Positions 26,605-35,036 of a stretch of 64,000 nt of DNA are shown one piece after another. The notes below the pieces were generated by a model that saw only the letters and a list, made by a program, of their open reading frames with translations, searched no databases and was not told the DNA's origin. The stretch's first letter is position 1. Every line of letters begins with the position of its first letter. A program made the translations under genes and the position numbers. Source of the DNA: AP-15 sp963814805 (lineage in GTDB: Bacteria > Pseudomonadota > Alphaproteobacteria > ATCC43930 > CGMCC-115725); assembly GCA_963814805.1 (NCBI GenBank), contig CAWFER010000006.1, positions 1-64,000 of the forward strand, read 5' to 3'.

Positions 26605-27741
26605 TCATTTGGGGCGATGATATCGGTGCGCGACAAACGGCAGCGGCGCCACGCGCGCCGGGTGCGACGAGCCGCGCACCAGCAAGGATAAGGCGGCGCC
26701 GTCCGCGGCGTGGGCGGCCTCGACATAACCCATCGCAATCGGGCCGCCGACCGAAGGACCAAAGCCGCCGCTGGTGACCCGGCCGATCGGATTGCCGGCG
26801 CCATCGCCGATCTGCGTCGCTTCCCGCGCCAGGGCGCGGCCTTCGGGGCGGATGCCGACCCGTTTGCGCGCGGCGCCTTGGGCAAGTTGGCGCAGAACGA
26901 TCGCGGCGCCGGGAAAGTCGCCCTGCTGACGCCGCCTTTTGCCGATAGTCCAGGCGAGGTCGGCCTCGATCGGGGTCGTCGTTTCGTCGATATCGTGGCC
27001 CCACAGACACAGCCCGGCTTCAAGCCGCAGGGTGTCGCGGGCCCCGAGGCCGGCCGGCATCACCTCGGGTTCGGCCAGCAAGGTTTCGGCCAACCCTGGC
27101 GCATCGGCCGCCATCAGCGAGATCTCGAACCCGTCCTCGCCGGTATAGCCCGAGCGGGTGACGAGGCACAGCCGCCCGTCGAGCACGATTTCGGCCGCGG
27201 TCATGAACGGCAGCAGGGCGAGGCCGCCGGCGAGCCGCGACAGCACCGCGGCGGCGGCCGGTCCCTGCAGCGCCAGCAAGGCCCGGTCGTCGAACGGCGT
27301 CACGGTCGCGCCGCCGCCGAGGCGCTCGCGCAAATAGGCCAAATCGGCGGTCTTGCGCGCGGCGTTGACGACGACGAACAGCCCGTCGCCCAGCCGGGTG
27401 GTCATCAAATCGTCGAAGATGCCGCCCTCGTCGTTGAGTAAGAGGGTGTAGCGCATGCGCATCGGCCCGAGCGCGCGGATCTCGCCCGGAACCAGCGCTT
27501 CGAGCGCGCCGGCCGGATCGGCGCCGGCCAGACGCAGCTGGCCCATATGCGAAACGTCGAACAGCCCGGCCTGGGCGCGGGTATGCCGATGCTCGGCCAG
27601 GATGCCCGCCGGATATTGCACTGGCATCTCATAGCCAGCGAACGGCGCCATGCGAGCGCCGAGCGACTGGTGGAGCTTGTAGAGCGGCGTTCGCTTAAGC
27701 GGCGCGGCGTTTGGGGCGGGCGCGGCGTCTTGGGCGGACAC
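26605..27741 (-). CDS. gcvT: aminomethyltransferase (T protein) GcvT
   Basis: GcvT releases ammonia from the aminomethyl-lipoyl H protein and transfers the one-carbon unit to tetrahydrofolate. The 378-residue protein has LGARMAPFAGYEMPVQYPAG, GLFDVSHMGQLRLAG, RYTLLLNDEGGIFDDLM (with the catalytic aspartate region) and YTGEDGFEISL. It is the first gene of gcvT-gcvH-gcvPA-gcvPB, with the tandem glycine riboswitch immediately upstream. The proline/alanine-rich first 15 residues make the exact start slightly uncertain. Confidence 0.95.
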   Translation of the reverse strand: MSAQDAAPAPNAAPLKRTPLYKLHQSLGARMAPFAGYEMPVQYPAGILAEHRHTRAQAGLFDVSHMGQLRLAGADPAGALEALVPGEIRALGPMRMRYTLLLNDEGGIFDDLMTTRLGDGLFVVVNAARKTADLAYLRERLGGGATVTPFDDRALLALQGPAAAAVLSRLAGGLALLPFMTAAEIVLDGRLCLVTRSGYTGEDGFEISLMAADAPGLAETLLAEPEVMPAGLGARDTLRLEAGLCLWGHDIDETTTPIEADLAWTIGKRRRQQGDFPGAAIVLRQLAQGAARKRVGIRPEGRALAREATQIGDGAGNPIGRVTSGGFGPSVGGPIAMGYVEAAHAADGAALSLLVRGSSHPARVAPLPFVAHRYHRPK

Positions 27742-27784
27742 AAGCGGCGCCTCCGACAGAGAGCGGACGCAACTGCGTCCCCTA

Positions 27785-28008
27785 TGCCCCCTCTGTCGTG
27801 GACCCTGAGAGATTCACCCACACCCACCCGAGCCGGGTAGGGGCAGGCTTACTCCTTCGGTGAGCGGATGGGCCGCGATGCCCGCCCGCTGCTTTCCAGA
27901 GCGCCCTTCCGCCCGCAGTCCTTTTGCCTGAGAGTTTCCGGGGCGGTTGCTCCTTCGGCGCCGCGTCCCCGATTACCAGCGGGGCCGCGGCCTCTCCTGC
28001 GGGCGTGC
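27785..28008 (-). promoter_or_regulatory. tandem glycine riboswitch upstream of gcvT
   Basis: Two glycine aptamers in series lie on the minus strand, 44 bases or more before the gcvT start. The first (about 27910-28008) shows the conserved elements CCGAAGGAGCAA (27950 region) and CTCTCAGG (27927-27934); the second (about 27785-27905) shows ACCGAAGGAGTAAG (27852-27860) and CTCTCAGG (27804-27811). Tandem glycine aptamers normally switch on gcv operons when glycine is abundant. The region between the second aptamer and gcvT (27742-27784) would hold the expression platform; no clear terminator can be drawn, so translational control is possible. Confidence 0.93.
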
Positions 28009-28051
28009 AATCAGCCCCCGGTCTGTAGCACCGGCCGCGGCCAAAGGCCAG

Positions 28052-29026
28052 CTAGTTCGGCGTCCAGGCGAGCGCCCGGATCTCGGTGAACTCGCGCGGC
28101 AATTTCTTCCAGAAATCGCCGGCGTCATAGCTCGAATAGAGTTCGCCGTAATGGCTGCAGGCGAGGACCAGACCGGGATCGGCCGGGTTGGTCGCGAACG
28201 CCCAGATCGGCGAGTTCGGCTCGACGGGCAATTCCGCGCGCTGCCAGCTCTGGCCGCCGTTCTTGGAGCGCTGGATGGCGCCGGTGCTGCCGACCGCAGC
28301 GTCGCCGGTGGCGACAAAAACGGTATTCGAGTCGTCGGCCTTCAGCGCCAGGCCGCGGCAATAGGGCAGGCCGAACTGCTTGCCGACGCCGAGCCCCTGC
28401 CAGCTCTCGCCCTTGTCGGTCGAGGCGAAGATCTCGCGCGGGGTGCTGGTCAGCACGGTGCGGGCGTTGCCGCCGCCGCGCACCGCAACATCATGGATGT
28501 CGGGATCGCTGAGCCCGCCGGCGATGCGCGTCCAGGTGTCGCCGCCATCGAGGCTGCGGCGCACCCCGTCGACCTCGACCCCGGCCCAGACGATACGATG
28601 GTCCGAGGAATCGACGGTCAGCGCCGTCACCCGCGGCACGCCCACATTGGGGCAGTCCTCGACCATGTCGACGGCGAGTTGCGTCCAGCACCGCCCGCCA
28701 TCCTTGGAGCGGAACAGCGCCGCCGGCCTGGTCCCGGCAAAGATCGTGTCGGCGTCGGCGGGGTCGAACGCGATCTTCCACACATCCATCGCGCCCATCG
28801 GCGAATCCAGACGCTCGAAGCTCTGCCCGCCATCGCCGCTCCGATAGATGCCGTCCTCGGCCCCGGCAAAGACGGTGCGCGGCTGGTGCGGATCGACCGC
28901 GAGGCCGTAGACCCGGCTCTCGCCCGACAGCCCGCTGCGCACGCGGCGCCAGCTGTCGCCGCCATCGGCGCTGGTCCAGGCCCCGCTGCCGACGGTGCCG
29001 ATGCAGATCGTGAACGCGGCGGTCAT
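28052..29026 (-). CDS. BNR/sialidase-fold repeat protein (glycosyl-hydrolase-like beta-propeller)
   Basis: This 324-residue protein has repeated BNR/Asp-box units: WTSADGGDSWRRV, YRSGDGGQSFERL, FRSKDGGRCWTQL, RRSLDGGDTWTRI, FASTDKGESWQGL, QRSKNGGQSWQRA, YSSYDAGDFWKKL. These give a seven-bladed WD40/YVTN/BNR propeller related to sialidases and Vps10-like proteins; no catalytic residues for glycoside hydrolysis are identified. The start at 29026 overlaps the preceding VOC gene's stop (ATGA). It has no signal peptide. The family is usually annotated simply as BNR-repeat containing; the ligand is unknown. Confidence 0.85.
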   Translation of the reverse strand: MTAAFTICIGTVGSGAWTSADGGDSWRRVRSGLSGESRVYGLAVDPHQPRTVFAGAEDGIYRSGDGGQSFERLDSPMGAMDVWKIAFDPADADTIFAGTRPAALFRSKDGGRCWTQLAVDMVEDCPNVGVPRVTALTVDSSDHRIVWAGVEVDGVRRSLDGGDTWTRIAGGLSDPDIHDVAVRGGGNARTVLTSTPREIFASTDKGESWQGLGVGKQFGLPYCRGLALKADDSNTVFVATGDAAVGSTGAIQRSKNGGQSWQRAELPVEPNSPIWAFATNPADPGLVLACSHYGELYSSYDAGDFWKKLPREFTEIRALAWTPN

Positions 29027-29433
29027 GTTCCGTTGTCCCAGCCGGTATGCGAGATGTCGACCACGACCCCGTCGGGGCCGGCCCATTTCATCTCGAAATT
29101 GCGATGGCCGCCGCCGGCCATTTCCATATCGAGCCCGTCCTTCGCGGTCAGCTCCCGACCCTCGGCCTGTTCGAGTTTTCCCACTGCCTCGTCGAGATCC
29201 TCGACCTCGAAGCCGAAATGATGGATGCCGCTGAAATTGGCGCCGTGCGCGCCGACATCGGCGTCCTTCTCAGTTTTGAAGTTGAGGATCGCCAAATTGA
29301 TGTAGCCGTCGGTCAGAAACACCGCGCCGCGCGGGTTGCGGCGGATCTCGCGCATCCCGAACGCCTCCTTGTAGAACGCCGCGGTCTTTGCCGGATCTTT
29401 GGTCGTCAGCGCGATATGCTTGATTCTAGGCAT
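29023..29433 (-). CDS. VOC (glyoxalase/dioxygenase superfamily) protein
   Basis: A 136-residue single-unit vicinal-oxygen-chelate protein: MPRIKHIALTTKDPAKTA, FYKEAFGMREIRRNPRG, GIHHFGFEVEDLDEAVG and FEMKWAGPDGVVVDISH. The last two segments provide the usual metal ligand positions (His and Glu). GCAAGGAGGAAGAC precedes the ATG at 29433, which is preferred over an upstream in-frame ATG. It overlaps the BNR gene by four bases, so the pair is co-transcribed. Substrate unknown. Confidence 0.86.
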   Translation of the reverse strand: MPRIKHIALTTKDPAKTAAFYKEAFGMREIRRNPRGAVFLTDGYINLAILNFKTEKDADVGAHGANFSGIHHFGFEVEDLDEAVGKLEQAEGRELTAKDGLDMEMAGGGHRNFEMKWAGPDGVVVDISHTGWDNGT

Positions 29434-29902
29434 GTCTTCCTCCTTGCTCGGTAGGTGAGCCGGTCGCATCAAAGCGATCGCAGCCTGAGCCGACAGCACA
29501 AATTAATACGCCCCACGCATACACGCAAACCTGACGAGGATCGCCGGGTAGCGCCGCGAACCGAGCCGCTGGAGCGTCCGCGCAGCCGCCCCGGTTCTCC
29601 TGTTCCACCTGTTATTTGCAGGAAAAACAGGGCTACAATAATGACCGGCGTCCATGCGCGGACGAACCTCGCAAGATCCCATCGACCACGAAGTAGTCCG
29701 GGCAATTGTCAACATTCGATTGCGAAAATGACAATTTATACTCCATCCAGCTTACGATATGCCGCTTTCGGGGGCGCGCGAGCCAGGATTCAAATGACTG
29801 TCTATCCGCCTCAGCAAACGTTTGCTAAACATTTTCGGAGGATTGGGTCCACAAAAATTTAGAATCATAAATTACAGTATTGCTTTGCTCGCAACTAAAT
29901 AG
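29434..29902. other. AT-rich intergenic region
   Basis: No gene is supported in this 469-base gap between the VOC gene and the divergent HTH regulator. The base composition falls well below the surrounding chromosome from about 29600 onward. It holds the palindrome at 29813-29826 and, near its right end, the -35 box of the promoter described separately. Several small open frames on both strands lack ribosome sites and are not reported. Confidence 0.5.
29813..29826. promoter_or_regulatory. 14-bp palindrome AGCAAACGTTTGCT
   Basis: A perfect palindrome with a central CG, typical in form of LacI/GalR-family operators (compare PurR sites with AAACGTTT cores). It sits about 130 bases upstream of the HTH gene start and about 70 upstream of its promoter, in an otherwise unstructured AT-rich gap. 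It could be the target of a distant regulator; no LacI-type gene is in the window. Confidence 0.55.
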
Positions 29903-29908
29903 TATAAT
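29880..29908 (+). promoter_or_regulatory. promoter TTGCTT-17-TATAAT for the HTH gene
   Basis: TTGCTT (29880-29885) and a perfect TATAAT (29903-29908) are separated by 17 bases, the ideal spacing. Transcription would begin near 29914-29916, right at the first ATG of a short leader frame. It is the strongest sigma-70-type promoter seen by eye in the window. Confidence 0.7.
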
Positions 29909-29915
29909 ATCCATC

Positions 29916-29945
29916 ATGAAATCTCATTATGGAGCTGCTTCGTGA
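29916..29945 (+). other. nine-codon leader frame before the HTH gene
   Basis: The ATG at 29916 opens a frame encoding MKSHYGAAS and stopping with TGA at 29943-29945. That TGA overlaps the GTG start of the regulator (29942), as GTGA. Since the promoter would start transcription at or within two bases of this ATG, the leader may be translated without a ribosome binding site and couple to the regulator. Confidence 0.4.
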
Positions 29946-30370
29946 CATCGAACCGCCGCGTTATAACCGCGTCTCAAGCACAACGGACGAGGCGTCAGCT
30001 AGGTTTCTCCCAACGTCAACTTGCACGAAGGTTGGAATGCAGCCTCTCGCTGATTAGCAAAATCGAAACTCGACGCAGAATTCTGCCGATGTGGTACTCG
30101 AATGCCTTGTTGGTTGTACAAACGGAAGCGATTTCCCATTGCTATGGGAAGTCATTTCACCAGGACAGAAGGTATTGGTGGCTCCTCGCGAAACTTGCGA
30201 GGGATCGTCTCGGCATGGATCAGAACGAACTCGCAGTTTATTTGGGATGTAAAATCTCTAACATCAGAATGTTCGAGAACGGAGGCATTTCTATTCCGGC
30301 GTGGTTTCGCGATGCGTTACTCTGGGCGGAGAAAGAACATGCTGTGGTCAGCACCATGAATGCGGCCTGA
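29942..30370 (+). CDS. XRE-family regulator with two helix-turn-helix units
   Basis: A 142-residue DNA-binding protein. The first unit (about 10-45) is a classical XRE helix-turn-helix: TRRQLGFSQRQLARRLECSL followed by SLISKIETRRR. A second unit (about 85-125), LARDRLGMDQNELAVYLGCK then ISNIRMFENG, repeats the pattern. The GTG start at 29942 is preceded by GGAG (29931-29934) and overlaps the leader stop. Composition is clearly lower in GC than the neighbours, suggesting recent acquisition or an unusual regulator. Convergent with purC (7 bases between stops). Target unknown. Confidence 0.78.
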   Translation: MTSNRRVITASQAQRTRRQLGFSQRQLARRLECSLSLISKIETRRRILPMWYSNALLVVQTEAISHCYGKSFHQDRRYWWLLAKLARDRLGMDQNELAVYLGCKISNIRMFENGGISIPAWFRDALLWAEKEHAVVSTMNAA

Positions 30371-30377
30371 CCGCCAC

Positions 30378-31349
30378 TTAGAAATAGCGCGCGAGGTTGG
30401 CGCGAATGCGGTCGAGGATCGGCAGCGACGGGTCGGGAAAGTCGAAATGCTGCCCGGTGATGATCTCGAACGCCTCGACATAAAGGCGGGCGGCTTCGGC
30501 GATAATTTCGGGCGGAATTTCCGGCAGCGGATCGCGGTACGGGTCGCAGCGGGCGGCGACCCAGCGGCGCAGGAAATCCTTGTCGAGGCTCTCCGGCGGT
30601 TGGCCATCGGCGAACCGGCGGGGATAGCTGTCCGCCAGCCAGTAGCGGCTGCTGTCCGGGGTGTGGATCTCGTCGGCCAATATGATCCGACCCTCGGGGT
30701 CAAAGCCGAATTCGTATTTGGTGTCGGCGAGGATCAGCCCGCGCGCGGCGGCGATCTCGCGCCCGCGCGCGAACAAGCCGAGGGCCAGCGCCGAGACGGC
30801 CCCCCACTGCTGCGGCGTCAACAGGTTGCGATCGAGGATTTCGGTCGCGCTCAGCGGCTCGTCATGGCCGCCGTCGAAAGCCTTGGTGGTGGGGGTGATG
30901 ACTGTCGCCGGCAGCTTTTCGTTCTCGCGCAAGCCGTCGGGAAAACGCAGGCCGTAAATCTCGCGCCGGCCGGACCGGTACATCGACCAGATCGAGGTCG
31001 CCGTGGTCCCGGCCAGGTAGTCGCGCACGACGATCTCGACCGGCATGATCGCCAGGCGCCGGCATACCAGGACGTTGGGGTCGGGGTATTCGATGACATG
31101 GTTCGGGCAGAGGTCGCGGGTCGCATCGAACCAGAACCGCGCGATCTGCGTCAGCACCTGCCCCTTCAGCGGGATCGCGGCGATGATCCGGTCGAAGGCG
31201 CTGAGCCGGTCGGTGGCGATGATGATCCGCCGGCCATCGGCGAGATCATAATTGTCGCGCACCTTGCCGGCGTAATGGCTGGGCAGCTCGGGGATCGTCG
31301 CATCCGCCAGAACCTGGCCGAGATGCGCGCACGAGCGCCCCTTTCTCAC
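30378..31349 (-). CDS. purC: SAICAR synthase (phosphoribosylaminoimidazole-succinocarboxamide synthase)
   Basis: PurC joins aspartate to CAIR in purine synthesis, using ATP. The catalytic domain is intact: YAGKVRDNYDLADGRRIIIA, TDRLSAFDRIIAAIPLKGQV, VEIVVRDYLAGTTATSIW and ILADTKYEFGFDPEGRI, giving 323 residues from GTG at 31349, the larger (ADE1-like) form. GTG is chosen because the in-frame sequence before it belongs to a different gene read in the wrong frame: the open frame runs upstream into the Gly-rich gene only by accident of a frameshift. Purine genes purN and purF are in other operons of the window. Confidence 0.93.
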   Translation of the reverse strand: MRKGRSCAHLGQVLADATIPELPSHYAGKVRDNYDLADGRRIIIATDRLSAFDRIIAAIPLKGQVLTQIARFWFDATRDLCPNHVIEYPDPNVLVCRRLAIMPVEIVVRDYLAGTTATSIWSMYRSGRREIYGLRFPDGLRENEKLPATVITPTTKAFDGGHDEPLSATEILDRNLLTPQQWGAVSALALGLFARGREIAAARGLILADTKYEFGFDPEGRIILADEIHTPDSSRYWLADSYPRRFADGQPPESLDKDFLRRWVAARCDPYRDPLPEIPPEIIAEAARLYVEAFEIITGQHFDFPDPSLPILDRIRANLARYF

Positions 31350-31387
31350 CCATCTCCGCCAGCCGATGGCCGTCGGCCCACGGTCAG

Positions 31388-31922
31388 CTATCGATGACCG
31401 CCGCCGCCATGACCGCCGCCGCCGTGAAAGCCGCCGCCGTGAAAGCCGCCGCCGTGAAAGCCGCCGCCATGACCCCAACCGCCGTGGCCCCAGCCGCCCC
31501 AACCATGGCCCCAGCCCCAACCACCCCAGCCCCAGCCGAAGCCGAAGCCAACCGGCCAATACCCCGGATATCCATAGTACGGATAACCGTAATACGGGAT
31601 AATAATAAGAGTAATAAGGGTACGAATAATATGGATAGGAGTAGGGATAGTACGAATTATAGGCCTGCGCCGCCGGCTGCTGATAGGTATAGTTCGGGTA
31701 AGCCGAGGTCGCTGCCGGCTGCTGATAGGTAAGTTCGGGTAAGCTGTAGGTGGCCGCCGGTTGCTGATAGTTGTAGCCGGGCGTCGCCGGCTGCGTATAG
31801 GAATAGCCGCTCGCCTGCGCTGCGGCGGGCCGCGCCGGGGCCCCGACGACGAGCGCTGCGGCCACCGCCGTCACGGCGACCACGCCACGACCGAACCGAC
31901 TGCACGTCAGGCGAACAGACAT
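31388..31922 (-). CDS. secreted Tyr/Gly/His/Trp-rich protein, frameshifted
   Basis: Start ATG at 31922 behind GGAGGAAAGA; a signal peptide follows (RFGRGVVAVTAVAAALVVGA, cut near AAAQA). The mature part has repeats of the form YQQPAATS and a long Tyr/Pro/Ser stretch, after which the frame breaks. Deleting one C near 31596 joins it to PYYGYPGYWPVGFGFGWGWG and then units of GGGFH, ending GGHR at the stop 31388. The span of 535 bases is one over a multiple of three; the repaired protein would be 177 residues. The His/Gly clusters suggest metal binding, but no function is known. Confidence 0.7.
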
Positions 31923-32105
31923 TCTTTCCTCCACTCGGTCCCGACGGGACTCCGACCATGACGAGCCTATGACCATAACGCCCTATATAGATAGGACATT
32001 CCGATTGTCATCGTCCCCGGCGGGTGGTTTAGGATCGAGCGCCGAGCCGGGGCGAGGAATAACCGGGAGGCGGGCTCGCCTGCGCGGCGGGAGAAGAGAG
32101 GGATC

Positions 32106-32543
32106 ATGGGCTCAGCGATTTCGCGCAGTGCGCCGCAGACCCCGCCGCTCGACCCGCCGCCATCCGCGCCGCCGCTGACGGCTCCGCTGGTGCGGGTCAT
32201 GGCGATGCCGGCCGACGCCAATCCCAATGGCGACATTTTCGGCGGCTGGCTGCTGGCGCAGATGGATCTGGCCGGCGGCAATCTCGCCGTGCAGCGGGCG
32301 CGCGGGCGCTGCGCCACGGTCGCGGTCGACGGCATGGTGTTTCACCAGCCGGTCTATGTCGGCGACGAGGTCAGCTGTTATGGCGAACTGGTGCGGACCG
32401 GGACGAGTTCGATGACGATCCGCATCGAGGCATGGCGGCGCAATCTCGCGACCGGCGAGGCCCGCCAGGTTACCCAGGCGATGTTTACCTATGTGGCGTT
32501 GGGCGACGACCGGCGCCCGCGCCCGCTGCCGCCCCTGCCCTGA
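32106..32543 (+). CDS. YciA-type acyl-CoA thioesterase (hotdog fold)
   Basis: Acyl-CoA thioesterases of this type hydrolyse short to long acyl-CoA in the cytoplasm. The 145-residue protein has PADANPNGDIFGGWLLAQMD (the conserved NPNGDIFGGW segment with the catalytic Asp), followed by VAVDGMVFHQPVYVGDEVSCYGELV split over two strands. The first 25 residues are proline-rich and may be over-extended: the ATG at 32205 within VRVMAMPADANP could be the true start. RBS-like GAGGGATC lies before 32106. It is divergent from the Gly-rich gene. Confidence 0.85.
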   Translation: MGSAISRSAPQTPPLDPPPSAPPLTAPLVRVMAMPADANPNGDIFGGWLLAQMDLAGGNLAVQRARGRCATVAVDGMVFHQPVYVGDEVSCYGELVRTGTSSMTIRIEAWRRNLATGEARQVTQAMFTYVALGDDRRPRPLPPLP

Positions 32544-32572
32544 CCCCTGTGTGAACGCACCAACCCCGCGCT

Positions 32573-33262
32573 TCACCCCGCGAGCGCCACCGGCTCGATC
32601 AGCCCGCAATCCTTGTTCTTGACGTTGCCGACCCGCTTGTCGACCGGCCAGACCGTCATCTGCTCGGCCGGATAGGGTCTGAGCAGCGCCTTCAGCCGGT
32701 CGCTGTCGGCCGCAGCCTCGCCGAGCCACAAGGGCCAGGCGTCGGGATCGAGGATCACCGGCATGCGCTCGTGCAGCGGCGCCAAGAGCGCGTTCGCCGC
32801 GGTGGTGACGATGGTAAAGCTGCGCACGATCTCGCCCTGAGGCGAGCGCCACCGGTCCCACAGGCCGGCCATCGCCATCAGCCGCCCTCCGGCCCGCGCC
32901 ACCGCATAGGGCTGCCGCTCTTTGCCAAGCTTTTGCCATTCGTAAAAGCTGTCGAACGGGACCAGGCAGCGCCGCCGCTCGAACGCCTCGCGAAAAGCCG
33001 GCCGCAGATCGATCCCCTCGGCCTTGGCGTTGATCGTCGAATAGCCGATCTTGAGGTCCTTGGCCCAATAGGGCACCAGGCCCCAGCGCATTACGTCGAG
33101 GCTGCGCGATTGGGTTTTTGGGTCATAGCGCACCACCGGCAAATCCTCGGTGGGCGCGGCATTCCAATTGGCCGGAATGTTGGGCGCGGGGCGCTGCGGC
33201 GGGATCCCAAACACCAGCTTCAATTCGCTGACGTCGGATGAGAGACGGGCGCGACCGCACAT
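32573..33262 (-). CDS. SRAP (YedK/HMCES-type) abasic-site processing protein, copy 2
   Basis: This 229-residue protein is a close paralogue of the SRAP gene at 222-908. The ATG at 33262 puts the catalytic cysteine at position 2 (MCGRARLSSDVSELK), so the longer in-frame start at 33298 is rejected: processing requires Cys2 at the N-terminus. The active-site signatures STINAKAEGIDLRP, VPFDSFYEWQKLG and LHERMPVIL are all kept, so both copies are predicted active. It converges on the YciA gene (29 bases between stops). Confidence 0.93.
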   Translation of the reverse strand: MCGRARLSSDVSELKLVFGIPPQRPAPNIPANWNAAPTEDLPVVRYDPKTQSRSLDVMRWGLVPYWAKDLKIGYSTINAKAEGIDLRPAFREAFERRRCLVPFDSFYEWQKLGKERQPYAVARAGGRLMAMAGLWDRWRSPQGEIVRSFTIVTTAANALLAPLHERMPVILDPDAWPLWLGEAAADSDRLKALLRPYPAEQMTVWPVDKRVGNVKNKDCGLIEPVALAG

Positions 33263-33385
33263 AGGCGCCAAGGTGGCCCGCGGCGCCGCCAGAGGCAATG
33301 CCTATCGTTCTTCACCCGGCCCGCGGGTTTCGTTATCGTTCGACCCAAGTCGAGTGCGGGAACGTCGGAAGGCGGGGAAACGACA

Positions 33386-35007
33386 ATGACGACAGCCGAG
33401 GAAACCTACGACTTCATCGTGACCGGCGCCGGATCGGCGGGCTGCGCCGTGGCCGGGCGGCTCAGCGAATCGGGCACGCTATCGCGTGCTGCTGCTGGAA
33501 GCCGGCGGGCGCGACAGCAACCCGTGGATCCACATCCCGCTCGGCTACACCAAGACCTTCACCAACCCGCGGGTCAACTGGATGTTCGAGAGCGAGCCCG
33601 AAAAGGAGCTCAACGGGCGCACCCTTTATCAGCCGCGCGGCAAGGTTTTGGGCGGCACCAGCTCGATCAACGGCATGGTCTATATGCGCGGCACCTCGAC
33701 CGATTACGACGGCTGGCGCCAGCGCGGCTGCGAAGGCTGGGATTGGGATTCGGTGCTGCCGTTCTTCAAGAAGGCCGAGGACCAGGAGCGCGGGCCGGAC
33801 GAGTTTCATGGGTCCGGCGGACCGCTGCACGTCTCGAACCCGGTGCGCTCGCCGCTCGGCGATGCGATGGTGCAGGCCTCGATCGAGGCCGGCATCCCGG
33901 CCAACAACGATTTCAACGGCGCGCGCCAGGAGGGTGTCGGCTATTACCAGACGACGACCGCCAACCGGCGGCGCTGGAGTTCGGCGCGGGCCTATCTCGG
34001 CCAGGCGCGCCACCGGGCGAACCTGACAATTGCGACCGAGGCGCACGCCACCCGCATCCTGTTCGACGGCGCCCGCGCGGTCGGCGTCGAGTATCACACC
34101 CCGGCCGGGCGCAAGACGCGCGCGAGTGCGCGGCGAGATCATCGTTTCCGGCGGGGTCTACGGCTCGCCGCAGCTATTGCAGCTGTCGGGGATCGGCCCG
34201 GCCGGTCTGCTGGCCGAGTTCGGCATTCCGGTGGTGCGCGAGGTGGCCGCGGTCGGGGCCAATCTGCACGACCATTTCAACACCTATCTGGTCTGGCGCT
34301 GCCCCCAGAAGGTCACGGTCAACGACATGGCGATGAGCCCGGTGCTGAAGCTCAAGGCGGCGATGCAATATGCGACGAGCCGCTCCGGCCATCTGTCGAA
34401 CGCCGGGATCTATGCCGGCGCGCTGGTGCGCACCGACCCGCGCCTCGAACAGCCCGACCTGCAGATCAACATGTCGGGCTGGAGCGCCCTCGAACGGCTG
34501 CGCACCGGGATCAAGCCGCACCCGTTTTCGGCCTTTACCTTCAGCCCGGTGCATCTGCGCCCGGACGGCCGCGGCACCGTGCGGCTGAAGAGCCCCGACC
34601 CGCTGGCGCCGCCGGCGATCCAGTTCAATTTTCTGGCCAGCGACGCGGACTTCCAGGCGCTGATCTATGGCATGCGCTTGAGCCGCAAGATCGCGGCGCA
34701 GCCGGCGCTGAAGCCGTTCGTGGTCGAGGAGGTATTGCCCGGCCCCCAAATCGAGAGCGAGGCCGACATGAAGGAGGAGATCCGGGTGCGCGGCGTCTCC
34801 AATCTGCACCCGGTCGGCACCTGCCGGATGGGGCGCGGATTGGATGCGGTGGTCGACCCGCGCCTCCGGGTGCACGGGGTCGAGCGGCTGCGCGTCGCCG
34901 ACGCCTCGATCATGCCGCAGGTTCCCGGCGGCAACACCAACGCGCCCTCGATCATGATCGGCGAGAAATGCGCCGCGATGGTCCTCGAAGACGCGCTGGC
35001 GGCTTGA
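33386..35007 (+). CDS. GMC oxidoreductase (choline/alcohol dehydrogenase family), two frameshifts
   Basis: GMC oxidoreductases are FAD enzymes that oxidise alcohols. Three frames must be joined: the start MTTAEETYDFIVTGAGSAG (33386), the middle (from VLLLEAGGRDSNPW, with GGTSSINGMVYMRG), and the end (from about GEIIVSGGVYGSPQLLQL). The breaks lie near 33475 and 34124. The span of 1622 bases is two more than a multiple of three, so two single-base insertions explain it, giving 539 residues. All family signatures are retained, including the C-terminal NLHPVGTCRMG and NTNAPSIMIGEK active-site histidine/asparagine region. Substrate unknown. No BetA/BetB-like partner adjacent. Confidence 0.85.
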
Positions 35008-35036
35008 CCGCGATCTGATCTACCGATTGCGCTCGT

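Noticed and set aside
30378..31976. A single 532-residue protein joining a secreted repeat region to SAICAR synthase
   Set aside because: The open frame runs through by accident. The secreted protein's true reading after 31596 is in another frame and ends at 31388, and purC has its own GTG start with a ribosome site at 31349.
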